NCBI RefSeq assembly: GCF_004307995.1 | Contig: NZ_SIRE01000023.1 | Span: 62,001 to 126,000 of the forward strand | DNA: 64,000 nt | Origin: Paenibacillus thalictri | GTDB lineage: Bacteria; Bacillota; Bacilli; Paenibacillales; NBRC-103111 | Direction of reading: 5' to 3' | Shown: piece after piece, positions 1-8,729 of the stretch | Layout: each line of letters starts with the position of its first letter | Numbering within the stretch: position 1 is the first letter of the stretch | Position numbers and translations under genes: made by a program | Notes under the pieces: model-generated | The model's database searches: none | What the model was told of the DNA's origin: nothing | The model's input: the letters and a program-made list of their open reading frames with translations, nothing else

Positions 1-54
1 GTAAACATCGTCTTTTTGGCGTTGGCCGTATTCATTGCAATAGGTCGATTGTAA
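1..54 (+). CDS. C-terminal end of a membrane-like protein (partial)
   Basis: Frame 1 is open from the first base to a TAA at 52-54 and encodes 17 residues, almost all hydrophobic (V, I, F, L, A), ending in Gly-Arg-Leu. This looks like the last transmembrane helix of a protein that starts to the left of the window. The family cannot be told from so little. An open frame of this length could also arise by chance. Confidence 0.4.
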   Translation, partial: VNIVFLALAVFIAIGRL

Positions 55-176
55 GTATTGAATAAACAAAATATTGGACTATGGTTATAGAAAGATATAC
101 CCGCCAAATGCTTAACAAAGGTCTTTGCGAACGATGTGTGCCTATTAAACAGTTATAGTGGGAAAAAGCGCAACAA

Positions 177-222
177 AGAGGGCTGCTGCAGCCTGCTCGC
201 CGGCAGCTGCCACAGTCCCTCT
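177..222 (-). terminator. Intrinsic terminator of the sigma/anti-sigma operon
   Basis: On the minus strand an imperfect long stem pairs AGAGGG-CTG-GCAGC with GCTGC-AGCAG-CCCTCT and is followed by a T-rich run. It lies about 120 bp past the anti-sigma stop codon. The rest of 55-338 contains a second hairpin at 266-296 and no convincing gene. Confidence 0.6.
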
Positions 223-265
223 AACCCGCATCTCACTTATCTTTCTCTTTTACTGTTCCCCCGCG

Positions 266-296
266 GCGATGGAACACGGGGTGCTGTTCCAGTCGC
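266..296. other. Strong hairpin downstream of the anti-sigma gene
   Basis: GCGATGGAACA pairs with TGTTCCA-TCGC (one bulged G) around an 8-base loop. It has no good T-run on the minus strand, so it may be a 3' stability element or a first, weak terminator ahead of the one at 177-222. Confidence 0.45.
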
Positions 297-338
297 TTTA
301 ACTAGTTGCAGGTCCTGATACAAGGCACATCAGAGCAA

Positions 339-2675
339 CTATTTTACGATACCTAGTTTCTTTAAAGACTCTAGACCGACGTATAGGCCATCACTTAATT
401 CAATAAAAGAGAGACTTTCCGATGCAAACATCGTTCTCGGTTCGTTATCGACGAACTTCACGACATACAGGACCTGTTGGTTTTTCAAATCGTAGAAAGC
501 CCTTTCGTATACACCATACTTGTCTTTCTTCGCATTATGAACGATAAAATCAATATCATATCTTTTCTTCAAATCTTTAATGCTTATATACCGCGTTTCA
601 AAATTAACGGCTATATTAAAGGCCTTTTTGGCCGCTTCATCTTCAGCATTCACAGGCTTAGCCTCGGGCTTCGATTCTGTTTGCGAATTCGCCGGCTGCT
701 GCGGTTCCGGCTCCGACTTCGCAGGCTGCTCCGTCTGCGTTTTTACGGGCGGTTTCGATTCCGGCTCCGGTTTCGCCGGTGTCTGCGATTGCGGCGCTGC
801 TTGTTTCTCAGGCTCCGGCTTCGGCTGTACCGGCTGCTGCTGCTCCGGCTCCGAATTCTTCTCTGGTTCCGGTTGCGGCTTCACAGCTGTCTGCGTCTCT
901 TTGGTGTCCTTATCCTGTTCCTTCGCGTCATCATCGACAGTTACATCCGTTACATCCGCTGCAGACGGATTTAAATAAATAGGCACTTCCCAATCGACGT
1001 CGCGGTGCTGTATTTCAGCAATATGATACGATATCGTCAATTCTTTCGGCTGCTGCAGCGGTTGATCGATAATCAGATTTCCTTGGAAGGTGACCTTACC
1101 GTTTTCATCCATGGCCGATTTTTTTTCAAACCTAACATCGTATTCTTGACCGTTCTCGTCCACGGCTTTCCACACATCAAGACCAACCGTGCCCTTGGCC
1201 AGCTCGCCTTGAACGGAAATGACGCCGCTTTTACCTGTGACTGGCGCCCCCTCCAAAACAACCCCCTTCTCGCCCTCTTTCGAATAAAAACCGCTAAACG
1301 TTAGTTTGTTGCCGTTGTTTTCCGCCTCCACCTTGTCGCTGTTTAAATCGGCTAAATTCAGCTTCATGCTGAAGTCGGCAAGCTCGTTTGAATAAACGGC
1401 GTACAACTTAAACTTAAGCTGCTCCGGCCTTTCCGTAAACGGTACAAACGAATGCCACCATTTCATACCGGCTTCATCGCCAAGACCGTTCATTCCGTTA
1501 GGAATCATATTTTTTTGAATGCTTAAGCTTTTATCGTTAATTTCATCCCAAGCTGCAACTACCGCTCCCTGTTGATCAAGCAGTTCGTATGCGAGCCTGT
1601 ACTCTTGAATTTTATATCCAAGCAGGAAGGGCAGGCGGGGCTCGCCTTGCTTAAGCTCCTCCTTTAATCCGTTAGCGGCAATAATCTCTTTCTTCTTCCG
1701 GTATGCTTCAGGTTCTAAACCGGTTCCCAGTGAGAGAAGCGTCAAGCTCGGCGCCAGATCCATTCTTTTCAAATCGATCATAAGCCCTTGCGGTGTAGTA
1801 TATTTCTTATTAATATTTATCGTTTTCGTAGCTTCTTTGGCTTTGACCATATCAATCGGGACATCCACTACCCAGTTCCCTGACGTATCGCCAATCTTAG
1901 TCCAGCTGAGCTCCACGGTCACTTCATCAGGCAGCGTCTGCTCATCTTTAATCGACTCGGTCAGTTCCCGCTCTACCATTAAGTATTCGCCTTTCTTGCT
2001 GTTGCGCCATCCCCCCATACTTGGATCGATCAGCGGATTTCCCGAGGTATCCTTAATAATAAATTGCAGGTCCCTGTAGGATTCTAGATCGATAGGGCGG
2101 CCGTCCTGATCTAGAGCCTCGCAGATAACGGCGATCCGCAACGTATCCGCCAACACTTCCTTCACTTCCAAAGTAATGCCCTGATCCGTTACACTCAGGC
2201 CTAATGGTTTTACAAAGCCTTCCCTATAAGCGTTTTTCATGCCGGGATCGATTTTTTCTGTACTATTAAAGAAGCTTTTCACATAATCCGCAAAGGTAGG
2301 AGATACATACGTTCCTAATGAGATGACTACGGCCAATCCGACTGCTGCAACCGTGGTTATTTTCATAATCGTCAGGCTCCTTTTTCTCCAAGTTTTCCAA
2401 TCAATACGCCGACGTCCTTTGGCAGCAGGTTCGGCAGAATCAGATTCTTCCGGCAGATAAGGGGTGAGCTTATCCAGTATTTGCTGTGTGAACCCTTCGT
2501 CTATCGGCTCCATTTGCCCCATATCATCAAAATCTTCATGCTGATTAATCCATAACTCCAATTGTTCCTGACAATCCGGACAGTCTTGTACATGCTTCTC
2601 AAACTCGACGCTTTCCAGATGGGGAAGCCGGCCTTCCATGTATGCAGTCAGACCTTTAGCCTTCATACAATTCAT
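339..2675 (-). CDS. Anti-sigma factor, zinc-finger and DUF4179 type, unusually large
   Basis: This 778-residue protein should hold the ECF sigma factor encoded just upstream at the membrane. The N-terminus has the zinc-binding HxxxCxxC of anti-sigma zf-HC2 domains (H28, C32, C35). One transmembrane helix lies near residues 100-125. A long outer part of DUF4179 character follows, then a region rich in Pro, Glu, Gln and Lys (about 570-685) and a final module of about 90 residues resembling a copper-amine-oxidase-like stalk domain. The ATG at 2675 has a G-rich ribosome site and lies inside the end of the sigma gene, which suggests translational coupling. Most anti-sigma factors are much shorter; the linker and end module would let it reach into or bind the cell wall (inference). 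Confidence 0.85.
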   Translation of the reverse strand: MNCMKAKGLTAYMEGRLPHLESVEFEKHVQDCPDCQEQLELWINQHEDFDDMGQMEPIDEGFTQQILDKLTPYLPEESDSAEPAAKGRRRIDWKTWRKRSLTIMKITTVAAVGLAVVISLGTYVSPTFADYVKSFFNSTEKIDPGMKNAYREGFVKPLGLSVTDQGITLEVKEVLADTLRIAVICEALDQDGRPIDLESYRDLQFIIKDTSGNPLIDPSMGGWRNSKKGEYLMVERELTESIKDEQTLPDEVTVELSWTKIGDTSGNWVVDVPIDMVKAKEATKTININKKYTTPQGLMIDLKRMDLAPSLTLLSLGTGLEPEAYRKKKEIIAANGLKEELKQGEPRLPFLLGYKIQEYRLAYELLDQQGAVVAAWDEINDKSLSIQKNMIPNGMNGLGDEAGMKWWHSFVPFTERPEQLKFKLYAVYSNELADFSMKLNLADLNSDKVEAENNGNKLTFSGFYSKEGEKGVVLEGAPVTGKSGVISVQGELAKGTVGLDVWKAVDENGQEYDVRFEKKSAMDENGKVTFQGNLIIDQPLQQPKELTISYHIAEIQHRDVDWEVPIYLNPSAADVTDVTVDDDAKEQDKDTKETQTAVKPQPEPEKNSEPEQQQPVQPKPEPEKQAAPQSQTPAKPEPESKPPVKTQTEQPAKSEPEPQQPANSQTESKPEAKPVNAEDEAAKKAFNIAVNFETRYISIKDLKKRYDIDFIVHNAKKDKYGVYERAFYDLKNQQVLYVVKFVDNEPRTMFASESLSFIELSDGLYVGLESLKKLGIVK

Positions 2676-3225
2676 ACAAGGACCCCCCCTTTTCCCCTGA
2701 AGTAACCAAGCTTTTCCGTAATTTCAAGCGGGCACGGTAAAGGCGCATTTGCACGGTACTCACCGGAAGCGACAACTGCTCCGCGATCTCTTGGTAGCTC
2801 AAATATTGCTGGTGCCTTAATATAAAGACCACGCGATGATCGGGGTCTAATTCCCAGATCAATTTCTCGAGAGCCGAATTACGCTCCTTCTCTAAATAAC
2901 TTGCCTCCGGGGTCTCGCAATGAGCCGCTTCAAACTCGAAGCTCACGGCAATCGGCGTACGTTTTCGTTTGCGAAGCTCGTCGATACACCGGTTTGACGC
3001 AATCCGGTATATCCAGGCAGAAAAGCTGTGCTCCGCTTTGTATTCTTTTAAATGGTTGTACGCTTGAATGAATACTTCTTGGGCGATATCCTGCAGGTCA
3101 GGCGAAGGCCCCAGCATTTTTCTCAGAAGAGCGAGAATCTGTCCTTTGTATTTATCAATGACGAAGGCAAAAGCCTGCTTATCCCCTCCCAGGACATCTT
3201 TTACAATATCTTGGTCTTCCTGCAT
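2656..3225 (-). CDS. ECF-type RNA polymerase sigma factor
   Basis: The 189-residue protein has a sigma-70 region 2 at about 15-80, with the 'DIAQEVFIQAY' and 'AWIYRIASN' blocks, and a region 4 helix-turn-helix at about 115-170 ('LSYQEIAEQLSLPVSTVQ'). Length and the two-domain layout are typical of ECF sigma factors. It overlaps the anti-sigma gene by 20 bp. The start at 3225 is an ATG after an AGGAGGGC-like site. A CGTC element with an AGAAAG 16 bp before it, on the minus strand near 3275-3297, could be an autoregulated promoter, but the -35 match is poor. Confidence 0.92.
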   Translation of the reverse strand: MQEDQDIVKDVLGGDKQAFAFVIDKYKGQILALLRKMLGPSPDLQDIAQEVFIQAYNHLKEYKAEHSFSAWIYRIASNRCIDELRKRKRTPIAVSFEFEAAHCETPEASYLEKERNSALEKLIWELDPDHRVVFILRHQQYLSYQEIAEQLSLPVSTVQMRLYRARLKLRKSLVTSGEKGGSLYELYEG

Positions 3226-3366
3226 ACCTGCCCTCCTGTCAAAAAGATTTGCTGCGCAGCAAGTTCTCTTTTAATATGACGAATTTAAATTGGAAATCTT
3301 TCTTATTTGCCAAAAAAATTCTGAAATGCAAAAAAAACCATCAAACAACGCCGTGAACATAACGCT

Positions 3367-3398
3367 GAGATATTCCTAAAACATTGCTTCATTATGAT
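3367..3398 (+). promoter_or_regulatory. Box A of a 32-bp repeated promoter-like element
   Basis: The box starts GAGATATTCCT, continues AAAACATTGC and ends ATTATGAT. It aligns without gaps to boxes at 6575-6606 and 8730-8761. It ends 38 bp before the start codon of the CheA-like kinase. TATGAT could serve as a -10, but no sigma-A -35 is correctly spaced, so an alternative sigma factor or activator is more likely. Confidence 0.6.
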
Positions 3399-3436
3399 GG
3401 GGGTATGACATCCGTGCAATTTTAAGGAGAACTATT

Positions 3437-6388
3437 ATGACCAACGTAACGATTGCAAAACATTCGCCGAGTATTCGGCGATGGCGCGGCACAAGTAAAG
3501 TGCGCGGGGGGCTGCAGGCGGTTTGGGCGGGGAAAGCTTGGATTAGGTATATTGCGGTCATCCTTGTTGCGACGCTGCTTGCATGCTGGCTGACAGGTTG
3601 CGCCGCTTGGGCGCAATCAACGCCTCCCCCAGGCATTCCCCCGGATGCTCCGCCGCCGGGGCCTCGTGTCCAGGGCCTCATGACCGAGCCACCCGTCGAC
3701 ATGCCGTCTCCCCCACCGAAGGGATCCGGTCTCCCCTTGATGCAATACAGGCTGGGAGACTCTCCGATGGATGAGGCCGGTATGTTTGCCTGGACAAAAC
3801 CTGAAGCAATGAAGGACTGGAACCGTATGCCGATGCCACCGGGCCCGAAGGTCGCTACCGAATACGCCTGGTTCATGACGATGATTCCTGTTGGCCCTAC
3901 CGGCAAACTTGAAAATGACCCGTATATGTTGTTCAAAAACGCCCAATACGAATTTGAAGTTTACTCCGGCTCCGATTTCCTTTTTCGATATGGCCAGATG
4001 CAGGAGGGGGAGACGACCTCCCTGCCGAACAAACCGGTCTTTCTGTCTCTGGAGGGGCATTCGCCGGACAAACCGCTGTTTATCCGCCTCCATTCGCAAC
4101 GGGACAGCGTCATAGCCGGTAAGATCGGCCCTGTTCTTTATGGTTCGCAAGCGGAGCTTAAGCTGGATCTGATTAAAGAGGATGTTTTGAATGGACTGAG
4201 CTTGTTCATTTTTTTCATCATTGGACTTGTGTGTTTGCTTATGTATTTTATTCATCGCGACATTCCCGCCAATTTATATTTTGCGCTGTTTTCGTTAGCG
4301 CTTTGCTGCAACCAGCTGTTTTCCTTAAGAAGTCTCGTATTTTTCTGGGATATATATTCACTTAGGATGTATACGGAAGATCTGCTGCACGGTGTGACGC
4401 TGTACCTGGCTATTTTATATTTTATTCATGTTCTGAAACCTGTCTTCGAGAGCTTGATTCACGGTACCGGTCTGGTCCTGCTTGCTGCCGGTGTCGTTAT
4501 AACCATCGTAAGGCTGCTTAGTCCCGTAACATTCGAGAAATACAGCGGGGGAATCGCCGCCGCTACCAATATGGGCTTTTTTCTCCTATGTACATTGTGC
4601 TTGACGATAATTGCCTTATCGTTCCGCAGGCAGCAGGTCATCAACGACGCCAAATGGTTCATTGCAGGATTCTCTTTATATTTGATCATCAACATGATCG
4701 GTTATCCGCTGCGCTTGTTTATTGAGCGAAACATGGAATTCGCGAAGATAGCGCCTCTCGAATTTATACAAGTGCTCAACAATAGTCTGGACTACTCTTT
4801 GCTCTTCAGCACATTCTTCTTTGGCATCATCTCGTTCAAACGATACGCCGAAGTATATCGGGCAACCCGCAACTACAACCGGCAGTTGGCCAGTTGGAAT
4901 CAAACGCTTGAATGGAAGGTCAAGGAGCGCACCCAAGCAATCCAGAATCTGCTTGACCACGCCGGGCAAGGTTTCCTCACCTTTAACGAGCAATTGATCG
5001 TCCAAGCGGAGTACAGCATTGAGTGCCACCGGTTGTTCCAGAAGGACATCTCCGGCCTTAGGTATGTGGATCTGTTATATCCCAACGATGCGGCCGAACA
5101 GGCACTCTGCGGGGAAATTCTTGATTCCGTTTTTCAAGAGGACGAACTTCGGCGTGATGTGATCTTGTCTCTCCTTACTGAGGAAGCAGAAGTGCTGGGC
5201 AAACGGGTGGCTCTGCAATATAAGTGGATACCGGGGCTTGAAGCATCTTGCGGAAGCGTCTTGGTTATTATCACAGATATCACCGCACGCATTCAGTTGG
5301 AAACCCAGATGGTCCAAGAGAAACAGGTGCTGCAGATGGTCGTTTGGGCCACCAAGCACTACAGGGACTTCAAGAACATAGTTGAGGAGTTCCGTACATT
5401 TGCGCTGGAAGGGTTAAATGAACTGCTCTGCCGGGAAATACCCGAAGAGATCAAGTGGGCGGAATTATCCGGAATCGTTCACACTTTCAAGGGCAACTTT
5501 GCTCAGATCGATTTTATGAATACGGCGGAGGGGTTGCACCGGCTTGAATCGCAGCTGACAGGATGGATTGATGCGGTTAACTATACGGCAAAGTCCTTAA
5601 CCCCTTGCTCATTGAAGGAATGGTTGGGAGACGCCCGCCTGCTGGAGTGGTTGGAGAAAGATTTGCGCATATTGCGTGATATATTGGGGGATCGTTTCGA
5701 TAGCGAAAACGAGGTGGTTTCGATTGAGCTCGATAGACTGCGGCATTTCGAGCGGCTGGTGCAGACGATTTTACCCGAACAGGAAGCCCGGATCATCATC
5801 ATGGAGTTGCAAAAATTGCAGTATCGCCGGTTCAGCGAACTGCTCGACACGTATCCGGAATATACGGCGAAGCTGGCCGAGCGAACAGGCAAGGAGATTT
5901 ATCCGATCCGGATCATCGGGGGAGATATGCTTGTCAATCCGGACAGGTATGCGGCATTTGCGCGAACCTTAATTCATGTATTTCGCAATATGATCGATCA
6001 TGGCATAGAAACGCCCGAAGAGCGGGCTTCCGTGGGCAAGGAGCGGCGCGGTACGATTGGTTGCGCGGTGAGCGGTAACGAACAGCAAATTCAAATCCGT
6101 CTTTCGAATAACGGCAGAGAGATGAATTTAATGGAAATTAAAAATCATGCCTTGGACAAAGAAATTTGTACGGAAATCGAATTCAACGCTATGACTACAG
6201 AAGAGCAGCTTATGCTTATTTTCCGCGAGCGGTTTACAACCAGAAATACGATCAGCGAGCTATCGGGAAGGGGTATCGGCTTATCTGCGGTTCGGGAAGC
6301 ACTGGACCAGCTAAAGGGAACGGTGCGGATCGAGAGCAGCGCGGAGCATGGCACCTCCTTCCTGTTTGAGCTCCCCCAACTGGATTGA
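3437..6388 (+). CDS. 7TM membrane histidine kinase with CheA-like HPt and ATPase domains
   Basis: The 983-residue protein starts at an ATG after AAGGAGA. A hydrophobic N-terminus (about 35-55) ends in a lipobox-like Leu-Thr-Gly-Cys and is followed by a Pro-rich stretch. An outer sensory domain leads to seven transmembrane helices (about 250-450) of 7TMR-DISM type. After a coiled linker come a PAS-like domain (about 490-620), an HPt-like domain with phosphoacceptor candidate His682 in 'HTFKGNF', and a HATPase domain whose N-box 'FRNMIDHGIE' and G-boxes 'GRGIGL' and 'GTSF' resemble CheA. No CheW-like domain is present at the end. It probably senses an outer signal and phosphorylates a CheY-like protein, perhaps the one at 8804. 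Its promoter region carries box A. Confidence 0.85.
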   Translation: MTNVTIAKHSPSIRRWRGTSKVRGGLQAVWAGKAWIRYIAVILVATLLACWLTGCAAWAQSTPPPGIPPDAPPPGPRVQGLMTEPPVDMPSPPPKGSGLPLMQYRLGDSPMDEAGMFAWTKPEAMKDWNRMPMPPGPKVATEYAWFMTMIPVGPTGKLENDPYMLFKNAQYEFEVYSGSDFLFRYGQMQEGETTSLPNKPVFLSLEGHSPDKPLFIRLHSQRDSVIAGKIGPVLYGSQAELKLDLIKEDVLNGLSLFIFFIIGLVCLLMYFIHRDIPANLYFALFSLALCCNQLFSLRSLVFFWDIYSLRMYTEDLLHGVTLYLAILYFIHVLKPVFESLIHGTGLVLLAAGVVITIVRLLSPVTFEKYSGGIAAATNMGFFLLCTLCLTIIALSFRRQQVINDAKWFIAGFSLYLIINMIGYPLRLFIERNMEFAKIAPLEFIQVLNNSLDYSLLFSTFFFGIISFKRYAEVYRATRNYNRQLASWNQTLEWKVKERTQAIQNLLDHAGQGFLTFNEQLIVQAEYSIECHRLFQKDISGLRYVDLLYPNDAAEQALCGEILDSVFQEDELRRDVILSLLTEEAEVLGKRVALQYKWIPGLEASCGSVLVIITDITARIQLETQMVQEKQVLQMVVWATKHYRDFKNIVEEFRTFALEGLNELLCREIPEEIKWAELSGIVHTFKGNFAQIDFMNTAEGLHRLESQLTGWIDAVNYTAKSLTPCSLKEWLGDARLLEWLEKDLRILRDILGDRFDSENEVVSIELDRLRHFERLVQTILPEQEARIIIMELQKLQYRRFSELLDTYPEYTAKLAERTGKEIYPIRIIGGDMLVNPDRYAAFARTLIHVFRNMIDHGIETPEERASVGKERRGTIGCAVSGNEQQIQIRLSNNGREMNLMEIKNHALDKEICTEIEFNAMTTEEQLMLIFRERFTTRNTISELSGRGIGLSAVREALDQLKGTVRIESSAEHGTSFLFELPQLD

Positions 6389-6461
6389 ATCCGTCCACGA
6401 ACCAGAGATGGTTCCCAGGAGGGTTAGCGGAGAGACGATCAAGACGGCCAACGTGCGGTGT

Positions 6462-6478
6462 GGGGTGTAACCCTTTTT
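6462..6478 (+). terminator. Weak terminator after the CheA-like kinase
   Basis: A short GGGT-GTA-ACCC hairpin is followed directly by TTTTT. The stem is only 4-5 bp, so termination may be partial. The remainder of 6389-6574 contains another small hairpin (GAACC/GGTTC near 6403) and no gene. Confidence 0.4.
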
Positions 6479-6574
6479 CTTGCAAAATTAGAGGAGCGCC
6501 AGGCGTCCGTCTCGTCCGGCTGAACACATGCCTCGCGCTCCATCGACATTTTCTCGCAAAATTTAATATTTTTT

Positions 6575-6606
6575 GAGATATATCTGAAACATTGCCGATT
6601 TATGAT
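6575..6606 (+). promoter_or_regulatory. Box B of the repeated promoter-like element
   Basis: Starts GAGATATATCTGAAACATTG and ends TTTATGAT. It lies 46 bp before the TTG start of the stalk-domain gene at 6653 and matches boxes A and C without gaps. Confidence 0.6.
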
Positions 6607-6652
6607 ATGCACGTGCGCAATTATAAATTTTGTTTAAGGAGTTGAGAAACAT

Positions 6653-7375
6653 TTGGGTAAAAAATGGAAATGGATCGGCGTGGCAGGTATCGTCAGCGCC
6701 ATAACGCTGCTCCCCGCTCTCTCCGTGAGCGCGGATTCGGTTGCGGATACGGAGACGGCGGTGATTGCTTCCGATATCAAGCTGAGATTGAATGGAGTGG
6801 AATGGCAAGCAACGGATTCCAACGGCAACGTTATTTATCCAGTCATTATTAATGGCGTTTCCTACTTGCCGGTCCGCGCCTTGGCGGTGGCACTAAATAC
6901 GGAAATAGGATGGGATGACAAAACCAGAACCATTATGATTGGTGACAAAGCTTCACAAAGCAGCAGCGGCTATAATGGCGAAGAATTCAAGAATGGCAAG
7001 ACAACAGACACTCAGCAGTCCCCGGGACAAAGCGGGCAGCAAGCGTCTCAGCAGACTCCAGCTCAAGGCGGGCAGCAAGGTGCTCAACAGCCCCCGGCTC
7101 AAGGCGGGCAGCAAGGTGCTCAACAGCCCCCGGCTCAAGGCGGACAGCAAGGTGCTCAGCAGCCCCCGGCTCAAGGCGGACAGCAAGGTGCTCAGCAGCC
7201 CCCGGCTCAAGGCGGGCAGCAAGGCCCTCAACAGCCCCCAGCTCAAGGCGGGCAGCAAGGCCCTCAGCAGCCCCCAGCTCAAGGCGGGCAGCAAGGCCCT
7301 CAGCAGCCCCCAGCACAAGGTGGGCATCAAGGTTCCCAGCAGCCCCCCAGACCGGGTGGACCGCAAGGAAGGTAA
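6653..7375 (+). CDS. Secreted stalk-domain protein with Gln/Gly/Pro tandem repeats
   Basis: The 240-residue protein starts at TTG with AAGGAG 11 bp upstream. A Sec signal peptide (residues 1-26, Lys-rich start, 'SVSADS' end) is followed by a copper-amine-oxidase N-terminal-like stalk domain at about 38-98 ('YLPVRALAVALNTEIGW'). Residues from about 130 to the end are near-perfect 12-residue repeats of the form PPAQGGQQGAQQ, coded by 36-bp direct repeats from about 7062 to 7340. The tail is probably extended and may attach to wall or matrix. The stalk domain is a close relative of that in the next gene, so the two arose by duplication. The function is not known. Confidence 0.8.
   Translation: MGKKWKWIGVAGIVSAITLLPALSVSADSVADTETAVIASDIKLRLNGVEWQATDSNGNVIYPVIINGVSYLPVRALAVALNTEIGWDDKTRTIMIGDKASQSSSGYNGEEFKNGKTTDTQQSPGQSGQQASQQTPAQGGQQGAQQPPAQGGQQGAQQPPAQGGQQGAQQPPAQGGQQGAQQPPAQGGQQGPQQPPAQGGQQGPQQPPAQGGQQGPQQPPAQGGHQGSQQPPRPGGPQGR
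7062..7345 (+). repeat. 36-bp tandem repeats inside the stalk-domain gene
   Basis: About eight in-frame copies of a 36-bp unit of the type 'caaggcgggcagcaaggt' followed by 'gctcaacagcccccggct'. Copies differ mainly at synonymous sites and at Ala/Pro in one position. Such arrays change copy number easily by slippage or recombination. Confidence 0.9.
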
Positions 7376-7412
7376 TGATCGCCTAATAAGCGTATAGAGA
7401 GGAGATGGAATA

Positions 7413-8585
7413 TTGAAAAAGTATATGAAGCTGGTGGCCGTCGCCGGAATCAGTCTGCTGGTGGCAGCAACCGCCAGTTTGCAAGATGCTTCCGCCGCCT
7501 TAAAAACAATTACAGCTGTCGTAGCCAAGGATATCAATCTGGGTATCCATGGAGCGGCATGGACTCCAACCGACTCCTCCGGAGAAACCATTTACCCGGT
7601 TGTCATTGACGGGGTATCGTATTTACCGGTTCGTTCGTTGGCGCAAGCCCTTAATACCGAGATCGGCTGGGAGGACGAAACACGAACAATTATCATCGGC
7701 GGCGAGCAGCACAGCCATGCAAGCAGCGACATTGATTCCGGGAGCCATTCGCACAGCTCGACGAACAGCGCAGGAACAACCCCTACATATGCGCCGCCGC
7801 TAACCGCACTGCCCATCGGTGACGGCAAAGTATCGACGGACGGCCCCAAAGTCGGCTATGTTTACGTAGCAAAAAGCACATTTAACGGTGGCGGATCTAC
7901 AGCAAACGCCGATTGGTTTAATGGTGACGGGACGTACGACAGCACAAAAAAACCGATCGTCGACGGCAGTGTATTATGGAACTCGGAATTGACGATAAAA
8001 GTCGAGGGTGACAAACGTATCTTCACCGGCAACAAGCTGCCGGATCATCCGACAGGCAATTATCCGGTTGCCCGCAATGACGATGCATACAACTACGACA
8101 GAAATCCAAACACAATCGGCGAACATAATTTCCGGCTCGTTCTTCCGGCAAATCCGACTGCTGCAGCCAAGCCGTCGCCTCTCCCCATGGGGGCAATCGG
8201 TATTATGACTACCGGAAGCGTCATTTTCAACGCCGTTGACGATATGGGCAGGGATGCGGCAGCACATGAGATTCAGGACAAATGCTCGGGGCATCCCGAA
8301 AGCAGCAAAACGTATCATTATCATAATCTGTCGCCTTGTATCGACGACGTATCGACAGGGCAGCACTCTCCGCTGATCGGATATGCGCTGGACGGATTCG
8401 GCATTTACGGAAAGTATGGAGAATCGGGCGAGCTGCTGTCAAACGCTGACCTGGATGAATTGCACGGCCACACTCATGTCATCGAATGGGATGGAAAAAA
8501 AGTAGAGATGTATCATTACCATGTTACAAACGAGTATCCATATACACTTGGAGGTTATAAAGGGACGCCGGTGAAAGCGGAGTAA
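7413..8585 (+). CDS. Secreted stalk-domain protein with C-terminal YHYH domain
   Basis: The 390-residue protein starts at TTG after GAGAGGAGA, 37 bp behind the previous gene and without its own box, so the two are probably co-transcribed. A signal peptide (1-29) leads to a stalk domain nearly identical in pattern to that of the neighbour. A His/Ser-rich linker ('HSHASSD', 'SHSHSSTNS') follows, then a YHYH domain containing two Tyr-His-Tyr-His motifs ('KTYHYHNLSPC' and 'EMYHYHVTNEYP') and a GYALDGFGIYG block. YHYH domains are widespread in secreted bacterial proteins but have no established activity. The His clusters suggest metal binding (inference). Confidence 0.85.
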   Translation: MKKYMKLVAVAGISLLVAATASLQDASAALKTITAVVAKDINLGIHGAAWTPTDSSGETIYPVVIDGVSYLPVRSLAQALNTEIGWEDETRTIIIGGEQHSHASSDIDSGSHSHSSTNSAGTTPTYAPPLTALPIGDGKVSTDGPKVGYVYVAKSTFNGGGSTANADWFNGDGTYDSTKKPIVDGSVLWNSELTIKVEGDKRIFTGNKLPDHPTGNYPVARNDDAYNYDRNPNTIGEHNFRLVLPANPTAAAKPSPLPMGAIGIMTTGSVIFNAVDDMGRDAAAHEIQDKCSGHPESSKTYHYHNLSPCIDDVSTGQHSPLIGYALDGFGIYGKYGESGELLSNADLDELHGHTHVIEWDGKKVEMYHYHVTNEYPYTLGGYKGTPVKAE

Positions 8586-8641
8586 CCGGTTGTTCCGGCC
8601 ATTCGTCCGAAGGTACGATCCGAATACATTGTTGCGCCATG

Positions 8642-8664
8642 AAAGGCACCCGCGGGGTGCCTTT
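8642..8664 (+). terminator. Terminator after the YHYH gene
   Basis: AAAGGCACC and GGTGCCTTT form a perfect 9-bp stem around CGCGG. It closes the two-gene stalk-protein unit ahead of box C. Confidence 0.8.
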
Positions 8665-8729
8665 AGATGTTTCCATCGGATGCACATGGCTTTCTTTTCC
8701 CCGGTTTGCTGTACCGTATCCGCGGCCTT

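Noticed and set aside
6389-6574. c-di-GMP riboswitch before the stalk-protein gene
   Set aside because: Hairpins are present, but the conserved GEMM core could not be found.
7062-7345. CRISPR array
   Set aside because: The units are contiguous, in frame and code for a peptide repeat; there are no spacers.
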